Notes: generated from the sequence alone by a model not told the origin. Positions 12,921-25,126 are shown, counted from the stretch's first letter. The stretch: 64,000 nucleotides of DNA from Diadema setosum (GCA_033980235.1 CM067062.1:6015696-6079695), one strand, 5' to 3'. Translations and numbers: made by a program.

Positions 12921-12958
12921 GATCTGAAGCACCCCCCCCCCCCCTGGTGACGCCCATG
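9785..12958. mobile_element. composite G-rich DNA transposon, 12-bp TIR, possible TTTAT target duplication
   Basis: The left end CAGGGGCGTCACCAG (9785-9799) and right end CTGGTGACGCCCATG (12944-12958) share a perfect 12-bp inverted repeat (GGGCGTCACCAG). TTTAT lies immediately outside on both sides (9780-9784 and 12959-12963). Inside are several other terminus-like pieces: CATAGCTAGG followed by a G run near 9940, CCCCCCTTGATCCGCCACTG ending near 11585, and CCTCCGTAGTTACGCCACTG near 12192-12211. This suggests nested insertions of related elements. G, C and T homopolymers are frequent (12790, 12880-12917). No transposase was seen. The outer pairing is an inference. Confidence 0.5.
10080..11535. 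repeat. ~165-bp internal tandem array, about 9 copies
   Basis: Each unit reads as a G-run, GCGCACCGGGCGCAACTG, GGCAATTACTGGCAGCAA, a GAGCGAGCGGAGCGAGCGAG stretch, a TTTTACAGTCCAAAAACTGCC stretch and TTTTTTCGCTTTGGAAATTA. Units begin near 10080, 10250, 10420, 10590, 10755, 10910, 11075, 11230 and 11372. The ORFs in both strands here are by-products of the repeat. Confidence 0.92.
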
Positions 12959-12963
12959 TTTAT

Positions 12964-13395
12964 GGATGATTTATTCAATTCATTTATTTTTCATTCTTCT
13001 TTTTCCAACAAAACATAACGCATAATATATTTGGAATTACATCATAAACATAAACATTCGACTTTGCAAAAGATAAATGATACAAATAAACAAAAGAATG
13101 CATACTGGCAAAAAAGTACAAAGTTATGCTTCAGTTGAGAAAAAAAAAAGAACTGAGAGGTCCACTAAAAAGCAAGTTTGTATGTTGTGAACCACTCAAA
13201 AAATGAACAAACTTATGAATTACTTATTTACAAATATTTATCACAGACATAATTTACGACAGAACGGAACAAGACAGGAGAAATACAAAAGACATGACAC
13301 GACTTGACAAAAAAGACGGAAAGAATGGGGAGAGAGAAAGGAAAAGAAAAAAAAAAGAGAAAGAAAAAAAAGAGAATGCCTACACGATGAACTAG
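12964..13395. other. AT-rich spacer, possibly a LINE 3' tail on the minus strand
   Basis: It begins with an ATTTATTCAATTCATTTATT stretch and contains GGTCCACTAAAAAGCAAG followed by GTGAACCACTC. A similar block lies at 22790-22860. This resembles a repeated LINE 3' end in inverted orientation, but no coding part is attached. There is a purine-rich (A/G) run at 13320-13375. Confidence 0.3.
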
Positions 13396-13785
13396 TTAAA
13401 GGGATCGTATAGTTTTGGTTGAGACCTAATTTCAGGTTTTTAACATTTTTTGGTGAGATAATGAGAAATCTCTTATGAAATGTGATAGGGCATATGATTC
13501 CATGAGGAATTCAACATTTATTTGATGAAAATTGGTTTTGAAATGCCTGAGATATCCAAAACAGAGCTAGTCTTATAAAGTGTGGGACCCACACTTTATT
13601 AAGATCGCTTTGATTTACTTTGTTTTTGGATGTTTCAGTCATTCCAAATCTGATTTTCATCAAATAAACTTTGAATTCCTCTTAAAATGGTATGCTCTGT
13701 ACTATTTCACAAGTGTTTTCTTGGTATCTCGCAAAAAGTTAAAAGCCCAATTCTCATCTCCACCAATACTGTACCATCCCTTTAA
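13396..13785. mobile_element. ~390-bp foldback MITE (AAAGGGAT ends)
   Basis: The ends are TTAAAGGGATCGTATAGTTT and, in inverted orientation, TTAAAGGGATGGTACAGTAT. The two arms remain alignable for about 190 bp up to a central AAGTGTGGGACCCACACTT palindrome. A TA or TTA target duplication is possible but is merged with the TIR. There is no coding potential. Confidence 0.8.
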
Positions 13786-14049
13786 TGGAACAGGGGGTGA
13801 TTGAGAATGTGCTTCAGAGGGCTGGTACTGCACGCAGCTGTGCAGGGATTTAATGGCTATTGCATAATAATCCATGTAATCCATTACGTAGTAATGAAGT
13901 CAGTAATCGAAAGATTGGTGGAAGGATGATGAACCCTGAGGTTGATGAGATCTAACTAATAACGAAATATATCAAAGACGATTTAACAGAAATGATTTCA
14001 ACTTGCGCTTAAAAGAATGCAAAGAAGGGGAATTTTTATTTCACAGCTT

Positions 14050-16240
14050 AATGAATTTTAAAAACTAGGACCGGTGTATATAAATGTACTCTGAGCTAAT
14101 AAAGTTCTCAGGAGGGGCAAATGAAACTCATTAGATTGTCTAGTCGGATAATTATGAAAAAACTGATTCCGTGGAAACATTGAATTGAAAATACTGGGAA
14201 GTGCATTTGCATTGTAATTAAACATAAACTGACCAAGCTGAAAAAAACCCAACAAATCTTTGATTTTCAAAATCTTATATTTAGTAAACAATGGCTCTGA
14301 ATGGGAGCGTGGCGGGACGCCGCATATGATACGAAGTACCTTTTTTTTTGCAGTAATAGTAATTTATCTAATAAAGTTTCATGGGCACTACCCCATGATA
14401 GGCGTCCGTAATTAAGATATGGTAAAATCAGAGAAAAATACAAGGTCAACAAAGAGGACATTGGAATATGAGACTTGAGTCTATTTATGATACCAATATT
14501 ACGTAAAATGATTATACTAATGTTAATAATGTGCCGTCTCCATGAAAGTTTATCATCCACTGTGATACCAAGGAATTTTATATGAGATACACGTTCTAAC
14601 AGAGTGTCATCAAAAATGATATTTGTGTACAAAGCTTCTACAGAATGGCTAAAAAGCATATACTTAGTTTTCTGGAGATTAAGTGATAATTTATTAGCTC
14701 TTATCCACTGAGTAACTTTTTTCAATTCAGAATTAACAATGCTTACGAGAGTATCTAGATTTCGGTGAGAAAAGAAAACATTGGAATCATCAGCAAAAAG
14801 TATAAATGAGAGTATATCAGATGATCTACAAAAGTCATTAATATAAATAATAAAAAGTAAAGGTCCTAATAAGCTACCCTGTGGGACGCCACATTTAATA
14901 AATTCTAGATTTGAGTCACTTTTGTTCAGAGATACATATTGTTTTCGATTTTGTAGGTAACTCCTGAACCACTCCAAGGCCTTCCCCCGTATTCCATAAT
15001 GAGACAATTTATATAACAAAATGTCATGATTTATCGTATCGAAGGCCTTGGAGAAGTCCAGGAAGATACCAATAAGATGAGAATGATTATCAATAGTATG
15101 CGCGGCGTGGTCAATAAACTTCAAAAGGGCATGAATGGTACTGTGTTTCTGACGAAACCCGAATTGAGAATTTGTAAAAACATTATGAAAATTAAGAAAA
15201 TTAATTGTTCTTACAAACACCATTTTTTCCAAAATTTTAGATAAGGATGAAAGCAATGAAATGGGTCTATAATTACTTACATCAAATTCATCTCCTTTTT
15301 TAAATAAAGGAAAAACCTTAGCTATTTTCATAATTTCAGGAAAAACACCACTTAGTATAGATTTATTGAAAATATATGAAAGTGTGTCAGCAATTGATGA
15401 TATAATTCCCTTTAAAATAAAATTACTTATATCATCATAACCGGCACTTCGTTTATTATTCATTGCAGTAACAATATCTATTATTTCATATTTGGTAGTT
15501 GGAACAAAAAAAAATAAAACTAGAATTAGATGGACCTAAGAATGTAGAAAAATGCATATTTGACTGTGGTACTTTTTCTGCCAGATTTTCCCCAATCATT
15601 GAAAAATAAGAGTTAAAAATATTAACTATATCATTGGGATCTTCAACAATTTTATTATCATATTTTAACTTTGTAATATTTAATTTCTTTTTTGATATAT
15701 TCATAGCCTGCTTCAATATCTTCCATGTATTCTTTATATCATGTTTATATTTCTCTAACTGAATCATATAATATTTCCTCTTTTCCAACCGTATAATCTT
15801 CGTTAAGATATTTTATACGAAGTGTATTTATTTTTTGACTCCTCAGTTTTTTCATTTTGAATTTATAATATAACCTATTTTTCCTATTTATTAAACGAAG
15901 AACAGATTTTGAAATCCATGGAATTTTAGGAGACGTTTTATAATTAACTAACTTATCTTTTACTTTAGAAATATATTCATCTAAATATTTATTCATAATC
16001 CCTGAAAAATTTTCAAATGATGCATTAACGTCATCATTATCATAAACACTAGACCAGTCAGCCCTATCTAAGCAAGCACCAAGGCTAGCCAAATTTTCCG
16101 GTGAAGCTCTACGTCTAAATGATGAAAACTGAAACTTAATAACCAAATGTTTAAGATCAAAACATGTTATAATAGGGATTGATGATTGACCATTCCGAAA
16201 GTAAAACAGGTCAATTACAACATTTGATTTGCGACATTAG
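14050..16240 (-). pseudogene. jockey/CR1/L2-like LINE, 5'-truncated, frameshifted ORF2
   Basis: On the minus strand the reading runs from 16240 down to 14050. It starts with a linker region (VVIDLFYFRNGQSSIP, then FSSFRRRASPENLASL), without the apurinic endonuclease domain. The RT domain follows in the 398-codon ORF 15463-14267. It contains NYRPISLLSSLSKILEK, QFGFRQKHST, motif A FLDFSKAFD (Asp about residue 136), motif B GVPQGSLLGP, motif C FADD (about residues 223-226), motif D NLQKTKYMLF and motif E HIKFLGITVDDKLSW. The C-terminal tail continues in another frame at 14291-14058. Frameshifts lie near 14280, 15480 and 15770. The catalytic boxes look intact but the element cannot encode a full ORF2. 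No clean target duplication was identified. Confidence 0.9.
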
Positions 16241-16767
16241 CGCTCTAATATAATACAACATTATTTGGGGGATACTCTTCAGATCAAATGAGTAAAAAGG
16301 TAATACATGCATTTACTGCAAGTACCAAAGCGGTTTTGAGGAATTATTGTAATGACGCTAGAACATAACCGCTGCAGCGTAGGTGTACAAACAAAGTTCA
16401 ACCCTTACAAAATTTATATGATCTTGAGATAGATTACCATGACATTGTTACAGCGAAGAGAAATAATTAACTTGGTAGCAACTTCAAGGGTTACAAAACT
16501 GAAAAAAAAAAGTCTTGACAGGGTTCTTTCATTAGAATGAGTATATGGCCTAACGGACATTTTTTTTTGTATTTCTTGTTACATTAGCCAAGTAATATAT
16601 ATATTACTTTGGGTTGAACCATGATATTGGTATGTGTGTGCGTGGTTGGAGGTGTATGTATGTGTTTGACTGTGTGCACGTGGATGAGTTAGTGTGCGGT
16701 ACACGCGCGCGTGTATTGTGTAGTCATTTGAGTTTATTTGAAGAATTTGAGGGATTCATCAATATCA

Positions 16768-16908
16768 TATGAGCTCCCTCGTGGAGACGTAATGAGCTCC
16801 TTTATGGAGACAGTATTATGAGCTCCCTCGTGGAGACTTAATGAGCTACTTTGTGGAGACAATATGAGCTCCCTCGTGGAGACGGTATGAGCTCCCTCGT
16901 GGAGACTT
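16768..16908. repeat. ~23-bp minisatellite (ATGAGCTCCCTCGTGGAGAC)
   Basis: Six imperfect copies of ATGAGCTCCCTCGTGGAGAC plus a 2-6 bp spacer in tandem. Each unit has a small internal inverted repeat (CTCC...GGAG). It is absent from the matching place in segment A. Confidence 0.9.
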
Positions 16909-17953
16909 GGTATAAAATATTCTTGTTTATATCTCTCTATAATTTATAATGTTTGTTTTATGTTAAGTGCTGTCTGGGGCAAATTATTTGTATGGGACCC
17001 CATTTTTTCTCTCTCTTCTTTCGTTCTTTATAACAACAACAACAAAAACATTAGCCAATTTATTCCTGCAATTCACTCTGCTCAACACAAGTTATAAGAA
17101 TGTTTCAAGTCTGTTCCACATTGCCATGCAGGCTAACAGTGTTTATTGAAATAATCTAGATGTTAGGTCTTCTTTTGATAAACAGTACCTCGTTTGATCG
17201 AAAGGGAGAAAAACAGAACAATTTATGTTTGTTGAATCCGATTCGTATTCATGTGTAAAACTGTTAGTCTGCTCAATAATCATGATAATGCATTGAATAA
17301 TGCTATGACTGAGATATTATTTTATGATTCGCATTTCATAGGACTAAGGTATCAGGGTGAACACTGATTTTCTAATTCAGAATTCAGTGGAATTAGGAGA
17401 GTCATGTTGTATCCGAACATTTAATGAGTGGAAACAGGCTGCAGTTAACCAGCAACCCGAGGGAACTGTGACCATTATTTTTTATTTTAATATGCATATC
17501 CTGCTGTTTTGATCAGCCAGAGATCCTACTTCATTCATTCATCGCAAAGAGCACTGTGCCAACTCAAGTTGAACTCGGTGAAATGGTCCCTCTATACCCA
17601 CCCACATGGAAGAAAACGGGCGAATGATGCCGACCCCTCGTGTTTCGCCCCAGGTGACTAGCAATAGTGACCAAACGGCATCAACCAGGCACACTGTGCA
17701 ATATGCCTGAATGAATGAAGCTACGGAAATGGAATGTATACATGTCACTGATTATGTGGAAGAGATTGATAGAGAGAATATACTACCCGATTTTAGATAA
17801 GATCGCACAGGCGATCAATCAATCAATCAATCCATTTTTCTACTTTATCCGCATTGCTATTTGATCTATCTGATGATGTTTCTTGCGATCTAATGTGCAT
17901 TAGTCCATTCCCCTTTCGTAAGTGTGAAGAAAAACAGTGGCGTATTGAATTAC

Positions 17954-17961
17954 TGACGTCA
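17954..17961 (+). promoter_or_regulatory. conserved CRE-like palindrome TGACGTCA, copy B
   Basis: Same site and same flanks as the one near 3823 in segment A. Confidence 0.35.
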
Positions 17962-18951
17962 CTTGTAACGGAGGAGTTTGAGGCGATGTATTTAACCCCA
18001 AATGGAATGATTGAAAAACAGTATGTTACCAACACTGAGAGATTTGAAGTTAACTGAAAGGCCGTGATGGTTATTATGATTATTTGTAGCATACCATAAA
18101 AAATATATGTTTAATTAATGTCATAACATAATCTTTGTACCACCAAGTCGGCATGGTGGGATTGCAAGACCAATTTCGCACATTTATTGAGCTGTCATAT
18201 AGCTAAAAAATGTAGTATATTATCTTTGAGGATGTTTTGGTCATGTTATCAAACTACTATTATACACCAAATATTATCTAGTCATTCAGTGTCATTAGAA
18301 TATAGCAAGTTGTTAGTTAATATTGATATGATATAAAGCGTTCATATCCCTTATAATTGGCATCCTTGTGCAGTCCTGCACAGCACGACTTCCTTACGCT
18401 CGTACGTGATAGTAAGATGATTACACAAGTGAAAAAAGCATTAATTCTGTATACCAATTCTCCGATTGAAAAATGAATCCTGACATGATTTATATCCAGT
18501 CTTCCGTTGAAAGTTTTGTATAACTCAACTTTCTGTGTTTCGTTGTAATTAACTCTCCCTCATCGTAACGTTAATAAATCTGACCATCCGTCTCAAGCGT
18601 TTCATAGTACCATTATTTAATATTGTAGTCTCCTTCTTTGCGCTCTCGGTTTCTCTCTCCTCTCTATACAAGAACTGAAACAGTTGAGGGTTCATAACAA
18701 ACAAACAGAAATCTCTCATCAATTTTAGAGAGAACTGTCTGCCATACTCGGTCTTAATGAAGACAGAATACGAGTGTGTGTTAAAATCGGGAATGTATGA
18801 AATAAGTTTCGAAGTATAATGATATTGTTCATCTCCTTTCGTCGCTATTTTACATGTTTGGTCATTTTCAGTTCTTTGTTATTCTGCACTGAACCCTGTG
18901 ATGCTCCCGCACTGACATAGGAGTGACCGAAATGCGCTACGTTAATGTGAA

Positions 18952-19128
18952 ATGGTGTAAGTTCTGATTCATCCAGGTAACGATGAATAAAGGTACAACA
19001 TTAAATCAATTCATCTGGACTTACTGTTTTTAGTTCCGAGGACGGTATCACGTCCGATCCTGGACGCTTCATCAGCTGATGGAACTAAAAACAGTAAGTC
19101 CAAATGAATTGATTTAATGTTGTACCTT
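18952..19128 (-). mobile_element. foldback element with hammerhead-like loop (Penelope-like terminal repeat?)
   Basis: Two ~50-bp arms (AAAGGTACAACATTAAATCA through CTTACTGTTTTTAGTTCC, and the inverse) pair almost perfectly around a ~43-nt loop at 19038-19080. Near-identical 14-bp direct repeats TACGTYAATGTGAA flank it (18938-18951 and 19129-19142) and look like a target duplication. The interrupted host sequence is the 3'UTR of relic 2. The hammerhead-like core in the loop suggests a Penelope-like retroelement remnant. That family link is an inference. Confidence 0.6.
19033..19085 (-). ncRNA. hammerhead-ribozyme-like motif
   Basis: On the minus strand the order is stem I 5' strand GTTCC..., CTGATGA (19075-19069), A, stem II GCGTCC (19067-19062), loop AGGATC, GGACGT (19055-19050), GATAC (19049-19045), C, then the cleavage triplet GTC (19043-19041), CTC and stem I 3' strand GGAAC. 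This is the type I hammerhead order CUGAUGA / stem II / GAAA / short stem III / GUC, with the GAAA box changed to GAUA and a G-U pair closing stem II. Stem I is extended by the ~50-bp inverted arms. The altered core base may reduce or abolish activity. Confidence 0.5.
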
Positions 19129-20395
19129 TACGTCAATGTGAACGATATACTGTGAACCAGGATGTTTCCGACTTCAGAACTCTGTTTCTGTTTTCTGAGA
19201 CACTCTGGTTGATTCTGAATTGAATTAATTCAGCAAAATTGTTGTTTTCCTTGATAACTGTTAATAAGTATGACCGTATGACACCTAGATCTTCTTCATT
19301 TCAATTTTTTTGTTGTTGTGGTGTTTTTAGAGAATTGCATGATTTCATGTTATATCATAAGATTCTGCATGCTGTACTACTTTTATCATGTTAAAGGTAA
19401 TGCGTTTAAATAGCATGGAAGCTTAGTGTTCATAAGGTATGCATGGTCATAAGATAGATATAGAGGGGGAGAGACAGAAAGAGGGAGAGAGAGAGAGAGA
19501 GTGAAAGAAAGTCAGACGCATATCTCCCTGTTGCATATAGCATGATAAAAGAAATGTGTGAAATCATTCCATGCGTAAATGATTTGTGCATATAAAAGGT
19601 GGTTCTTTTCGACGTCATGCCAGGAACGTCAACATTGTTTCCAGTTCTGGAAGAAAACACGAAGGGTATGTATTCTAAGTAATCTGGCATAATATGCTAC
19701 TCTGTTAAGTGATGGTCGCTTTTCCCCGCCCATGCTTGTTTATAAAGGGAATCGTTTCAGGTGATTAAGAATATGATATTTTTGCCAAATGTATCACAAA
19801 ACTAAACCGAGTGAAAGGGATTTGGTACTGAAAAATCCTGTGTGTTGCAGCTCAATATGGATGTTACAGGGATTACTGAACCGACATTGGTTATAACCTC
19901 CCACTCCTATAACTTTATCAAAGTCTGTTGCAGACTGTGACATGATTATTGTATGCATGTCTCAAAATTAATGTCTGATTCGGGTGTGAATTTACTCAGT
20001 GTGAATGCTAAACCATGCAGGACCGGCACGACAATAATATGCTAACAAAACTAACAGTAACATAGTTCAGTTTCCTCGGTACGCATCAGAACATCAAACG
20101 ATTTTTACATTATCACATTAACCTTGGCACTTTGCTATGATTTGGAAATTCCTGGGAATCAAAGGAATCAGATTATATACAACATAAGGATACAAGGATA
20201 CAATTTTCTAAATAAGTGTGTGTCTTGTTTTAATCAGATTCCGTTTGAGTGATCCTATAATATAACGACTTTTGTTTACATTTTTCTTGTTCGAGAACAT
20301 TCTCATCTCACCTCAATGTCGTATGAACAGCTCACTGAGCAAGGCAAAATTTCATTATTATCTGTGATTTTCAGAAAGACTCACTATAGTGTGTG

Positions 20396-20427
20396 AGATG
20401 TGGGGAAAACCCGCTTCTATAAATACT
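20396..20427 (+). promoter_or_regulatory. conserved GGGGAAAACCC plus TATAAATA block, copy B
   Basis: GGGGAAAACCC at 20402-20412 is followed at 20418 by CTATAAATAC. The block is shared with 7748-7780 in segment A. It looks like a core promoter with an upstream Rel-like site, but no gene follows it here. Confidence 0.35.
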
Positions 20428-20680
20428 CGCGTAAGCGATGAGAGTTAAAAGGCTACGAAGAATACGACCACTCCTCTGAAAGCTGCTTGAATCGCCAGAT
20501 GATTTTGTCACTGCAACATTATATAATGCATCTCTCTGTCCAAAAACCAACTCTTCATATTATAGTTTAGATCATAAAAGTAATGAGCACGTTCATGTGT
20601 TCGTCCACGCTAAATAGACGACAGGTTGTGATCCTATGCCTAAAATGTAGGCCTTCTTCGGAACCAGACATAAATCAACA

Positions 20681-23600
20681 ATTTTGACCCAGGAAGTACA
20701 GCAAACTTGGTAAGCATAAAACGACATATGTGTACACACAAGCATATTATACGCTGAAATTTGCTCCGCCGACATTCGCTCCGCCGACGATATTGCTCGG
20801 CCGACATTTTCTTCGAAGATACGACATCTACTCCGCCGGCAAGAGCTCTGCCGAAGATTGATTTCTGAATTGAATCCTGAAGTGCTTTTGAAATAATAAC
20901 GTTTATTTTTTCATGAATTCTATATGGAATCATGAAAGTCTGCGCGACATGTAAATATGATTCAGAATTTATTTGCACAATCATTGTGGTTTATTCTTAT
21001 TATCAATGCTTTGATAAAATTAGAGTACAGTCGAGTCAGTACCCATTAAGATGTTTCATTCGTTTTAGTATCGAAACATACTATAATGATTAGGGTTAGT
21101 GGTTCAAGTAATTATCAAATGAAGGGCAAGACACCTGTTTTAAGATCGATACTAAGTTAAGTATGCTTAGGGCCTAAGTCTTCCAGTTAGTAGTTCCTCA
21201 AATTTTAAATCTTTACTGACAAGATAACATGACCACTGTGATTTATTTGCCGTTAGTAAGACTTTTTTAAATTAAATTTATCTACATGACTCATCAGGAA
21301 TTATTCCGCGTGAGTCCCAGTTTCCCCGCAACTAAACTTTGCAAAGTTTATCGAATTTCCAAGAACAGCTTGTATATTTTCGTTGTTGCTCCCACACAGA
21401 AAGTTAATGAAGGAGTCAGGCTTCTTGTTTATATTCAAAAAATAGATAAAGGAGAATATCAGTCCTAATTCTGAACACTTGTATAGGTGCTTTCATGGCG
21501 GATTTTCGCCACATGATTTGATGACGTCACGATCTAGTGTCTCGCATATATAGTATGTCACAGCGGCCTATGAGTACGTAAATCCCCGCCTTAATGTATT
21601 TTTGTACCCATGTAGATATCTTGAATGCAATGTGATCAAATTGCACAAAAACCAGAGAAAACACTTCTTGACTCACTTCAAAACACTCATGTAAATTTGA
21701 ATCAAATTGAATATCGGAAACTGTTGATATTGATGGCCGGGGAATTGCATGTCGTTGCTCAAACAACTTATGCTGCCTGCACAATCGAAAATCATTGAAA
21801 AAATTAATCAAAAACTGGTACCCACTGTCCTCAATATATTAAAACTCTTTCCTTTCATGAAACGGCTTCAAAATTTATTCTAAAAGTAATGACGGTCGAT
21901 GACTGATAGCATGTCCAGCTCTTGCCCAATAACAGCCGTAGTACATCAATACACAGTACACGTGTATACGCGGGTGCGATCAGTGCGATGGGCGTGAGAA
22001 AAGTACAATAGCAAATAATAACAAGACATTTGCCATGCACACCGATTCCCAGTGTTATTGGACTCAAGTCTTCATTATTCTAATCGAATTTCATTTCATC
22101 TATTGTCCTGCCTACACCTGTGCAGAGGTTTCTCACATCACTTTAATCATAAATATGTAAAGCTCATCACATGTTTTCACACTTGATGTGGCCCCTCTGT
22201 TGAATATAATACTTATTCTCTAGCAAGAGCATCTCATTTTGATATCGCCATGTGAACTGTTATTTTTGTTGTCCTTGTTTCTCGTGTTTCGTGATGTACT
22301 GCATTTCTGTTATAGGAAGCTCACCCCAAGCTTTGCTTTTGTTGATAGCGATCTGCAAAAATTTTTTTTGATACACACCTCAGAGATCTCACTCACTCGA
22401 ACTTGGTATGGAGGTTTATGGTTTGCTGTTTTAGCTTCCTGTCATGCTTCCGTTCACGTTCATTTGTAGGTAGCCAAGCTGTATATTGTTTGTGCAATTA
22501 TGCTCTCTATAAGCCACATTAAACTCTTGTCGGAAGTTGGTCATATTTGCTTCGGAGGTGTATCATAGGACAATCTAGTCATTTTTTCAAGATTCAAGAC
22601 AGTTCAAGATTTAAATTTATTTTCACTTCCATCAAATAAAGAAAGAAATAATATACAATGCATATGTACAGGATATTTGTAATAATTGCAGAATGTGATT
22701 TGAGAAAGTACGTATGAAAATGAGTAGAAGATAAAAAACCCCGCAATTATATCTTTGTTAATATATACATAAAGCGTATAATACAAGTTAACTAAGGATG
22801 GGGATGGAAATGGATGGTCCTACTAAGAAGCAAAGCTTGTACGATATGGGACCCTCAGAAAATACGCAAGACAGCAATACAAAACAAAATAAAATGAACC
22901 GATGTCAACTGACATGAAATCAAAATAATTGGGAAGGGAAAAAGAAAGAAAAAAGAAAAGAAAGGGAAAAAAAGGAAAAAAAAGAAGAACTACAGCACGT
23001 GCCATCGTGGACGCAAGCAAGCTGGATTCCATGATGTAAAATTAGTGATAAAATACAACCTGGATTGAATATAATGTAAAATTTTTATACGTAATCATAC
23101 CGTTTAAGATACAGGAGGAGGAGAGAATAGACACATCGGTATATACGGAACACAAACAGGAACATGTAAGGAGTACTTATGTAAAAAAAAAAAAAATGAA
23201 TACATAATTGTATAATGTTCAAAGAAGTAATGACTTGACTGAGATGGTAAAACGAACCTAACTTGGTTGAATGTTGTAAGATTTCAATAAAAACAATTTT
23301 AATTTATTCTTGAAGGAGTTCAATTCAATTTGAATTTTTGATAACCAAGTCCTTGTTATTCTGTCTTAAGGATGCCAGATAGAAAATGCCCATGATTTTT
23401 TTAGTCTTTCTTATTAAATATTATAAGACTTAATATGAGAGTGAAGTTGGTTCTTGGGAATGCATTAGCATTATTTGGCAATAAATGTTTCTTGTTTATG
23501 ATAAGACCATGCAATTTCACACATATATGCTGTATGTACACATCTCACAGACCTATGTTTCTCCTTTTCCATCAGACTGAAAATTTCCCAAATGGAGGAC

Positions 23601-24369
23601 TCCATTCCTACGTGTGTGCCGCAAGAAAGGGCAACTGGAAAAGCTATCTCTATCATTCTTGTGACATAATGATTTGTAGTCCAACGTTACAATTGACCTA
23701 ACAAGATTATTAACAATAACCGTTTACTTTCCATTGGAAAATCTATGTGAGTATGTGAAAAATTTTTTTGACCAGTTATACATTCAGCTTCTGAATCTTC
23801 TTTATCAAGATCCTGATTTGTTACTTTGTTAAAAAAAAAAACAACTGCTGAATATGGGATGCTGTAATCATGTGATTGATTTGTATCGATACATGAAATT
23901 AAAAATATTATTGGCTCTTGTAGCACATGTAGGACAGGTTGAACTAGTAAATATTGATAGGGTGCAGTTGTGATTATACAGAGACAAAGTATTGTTAGCG
24001 CACACTTTCACAATATGTCGTGCATGTTCTTTCAGAAGCAGTTTTACGAGAATTCGAACACAAAAGCAAGGCATGACTTGACCCTGAGGAAGTCTGGTCT
24101 CAAAGCAATATTTAAATTCACATTATTTATGCATGGCTTTACATATTACATTGCCAATTGACCCCACTACATAACAGACTATGGTTTGTAGCTTTTGCTA
24201 CTTGCTGCATGATATTGTAACTACAATGACTAAACAATTGATCCATTTCTAACTGACTTTGAGGTATCTTCTGTTGTTATTGTGCTTTCACACACATTTG
24301 TTTTTGGCTTCCAACCTGTTGTCCAGACGCAGTCAGTATTAAACAAATTACGCACAGGACAGAGTGGTG
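20681..24369. other. intergenic, no gene seen
   Basis: AT-rich sequence. Near 20765-20850 there are several CTCCGCCGAC-like words. 22600-23050 shows an inverted LINE-3'-end-like block similar to 13150-13200, with an A/G-rich run. Short ORFs (60-94 codons) have no recognisable domains. Confidence 0.4.
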
Positions 24370-24476
24370 GTGAGAATTGGATGTGCGAGTTTAACTTTGG
24401 AACTGTTTAAACTCACGAGCGCAGCGAGTGGGTTTCAGACTGTTTCCAAAGTTAAACGGGAGCATCCAATTCTCAC
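24370..24476. repeat. 107-bp imperfect foldback repeat
   Basis: The arm GTGAGAATTGGATG, followed by AGTTTAACTTTGGAAC, is mirrored by GTTTCCAAAGTTAAAC and CATCCAATTCTCAC. The tip is a second small inverted repeat around ACTCACGAGCGCAGCGAGTG. It may be a tiny MITE or a transcribed hairpin; no target duplication is clear. Confidence 0.75.
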
Positions 24477-25125
24477 TGATCCAAGAAATAGGCTTGTGTA
24501 TCATTGCAGCAATGCAGCATCATAAAAAAAATGGATATTTCCCGTCAGTGATTTTGGAGAAAAACACGTGAGCCATTTGGTCAAAGGGCAAGGGTCAAAG
24601 GTCAATTTAAAATTTTCAAATTCTCGAATACTTCATCTCTCAAACAATTTAGCCATCTAACAGTCTAAATGAAATCTAGTCCAAGGAATGTATAAACACT
24701 AAACACATTTATTGTCGTATCATCAAACTTTCACACATGCCACTTTACTTTTTTTTTCCTACCAACCATGGGAAACTGTCATCTCATATTATCAATATGT
24801 ACAAGAGACCTCTACTAGAGAAAATGCGATATGGCGGAGTCATACGAATCGCCATAGCGACATTTCTAGATTAAAAGAAAAAAAGAAATCAAGTGATTGC
24901 ATGTCTGTGCAGAACTAGTACACCTTTCATTTACCAAAAAGCTGCATAATGCATATTTCTGGTAAAGAGGGTGAAATATGTACTGTAGAATACTGCTCCC
25001 CGCACATAATCAGAACAACTCTGGTATAAGAACTTTGTCCTGATTCAGCAACTTCCCCGATTTAAAAAAAAAAAAGCCAATGTAGAGAGTGTTTTTACCC
25101 TCGGATTCATATTCAAATGACATTA

Positions 25126-25126
<1 letters not shown>

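Larger units (their letters stand above)
18725..19260 (+). pseudogene. pmar1-like homeobox relic 2, internally deleted
   Basis: 18725-18800 matches the end of exon 1 and the intron start of the intact copies: AGAGAGAACTGTCTGCC, then CTCGGTCTTAATGAAGACAG and AATACGAGTGTG where the intact gene has AATACAAGTATG. 18885-18935 matches the stop codon and 3'UTR region (CACTGAACCCTGTGATGC and so on). 19155-19260 matches the farther 3'UTR (CGACTTCAGAACTCTGTTTC). The start of exon 1, most of exon 2 and the coding capacity are gone. An inverted-repeat element sits in the 3'UTR part at 18952-19128. It is dead beyond doubt. Confidence 0.85.
16440..20680 (+). repeat. duplicated segment B (pmar1-cluster unit)
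   Basis: Collinear with segment A (2950-8000), but without the 1.14-kb transposon of A and with its own insertions: a 23-bp minisatellite and a hammerhead-like foldback element. It contains the homeobox relic at 18725 and, at its 3' end, the GGGGAAAACCC plus TATA block. It has no functional gene. Confidence 0.8.

Noticed and set aside
12483..12932. 149-codon minus-strand ORF rich in Lys
   Set aside because: Driven by long T homopolymers and transposon ends; no domain.
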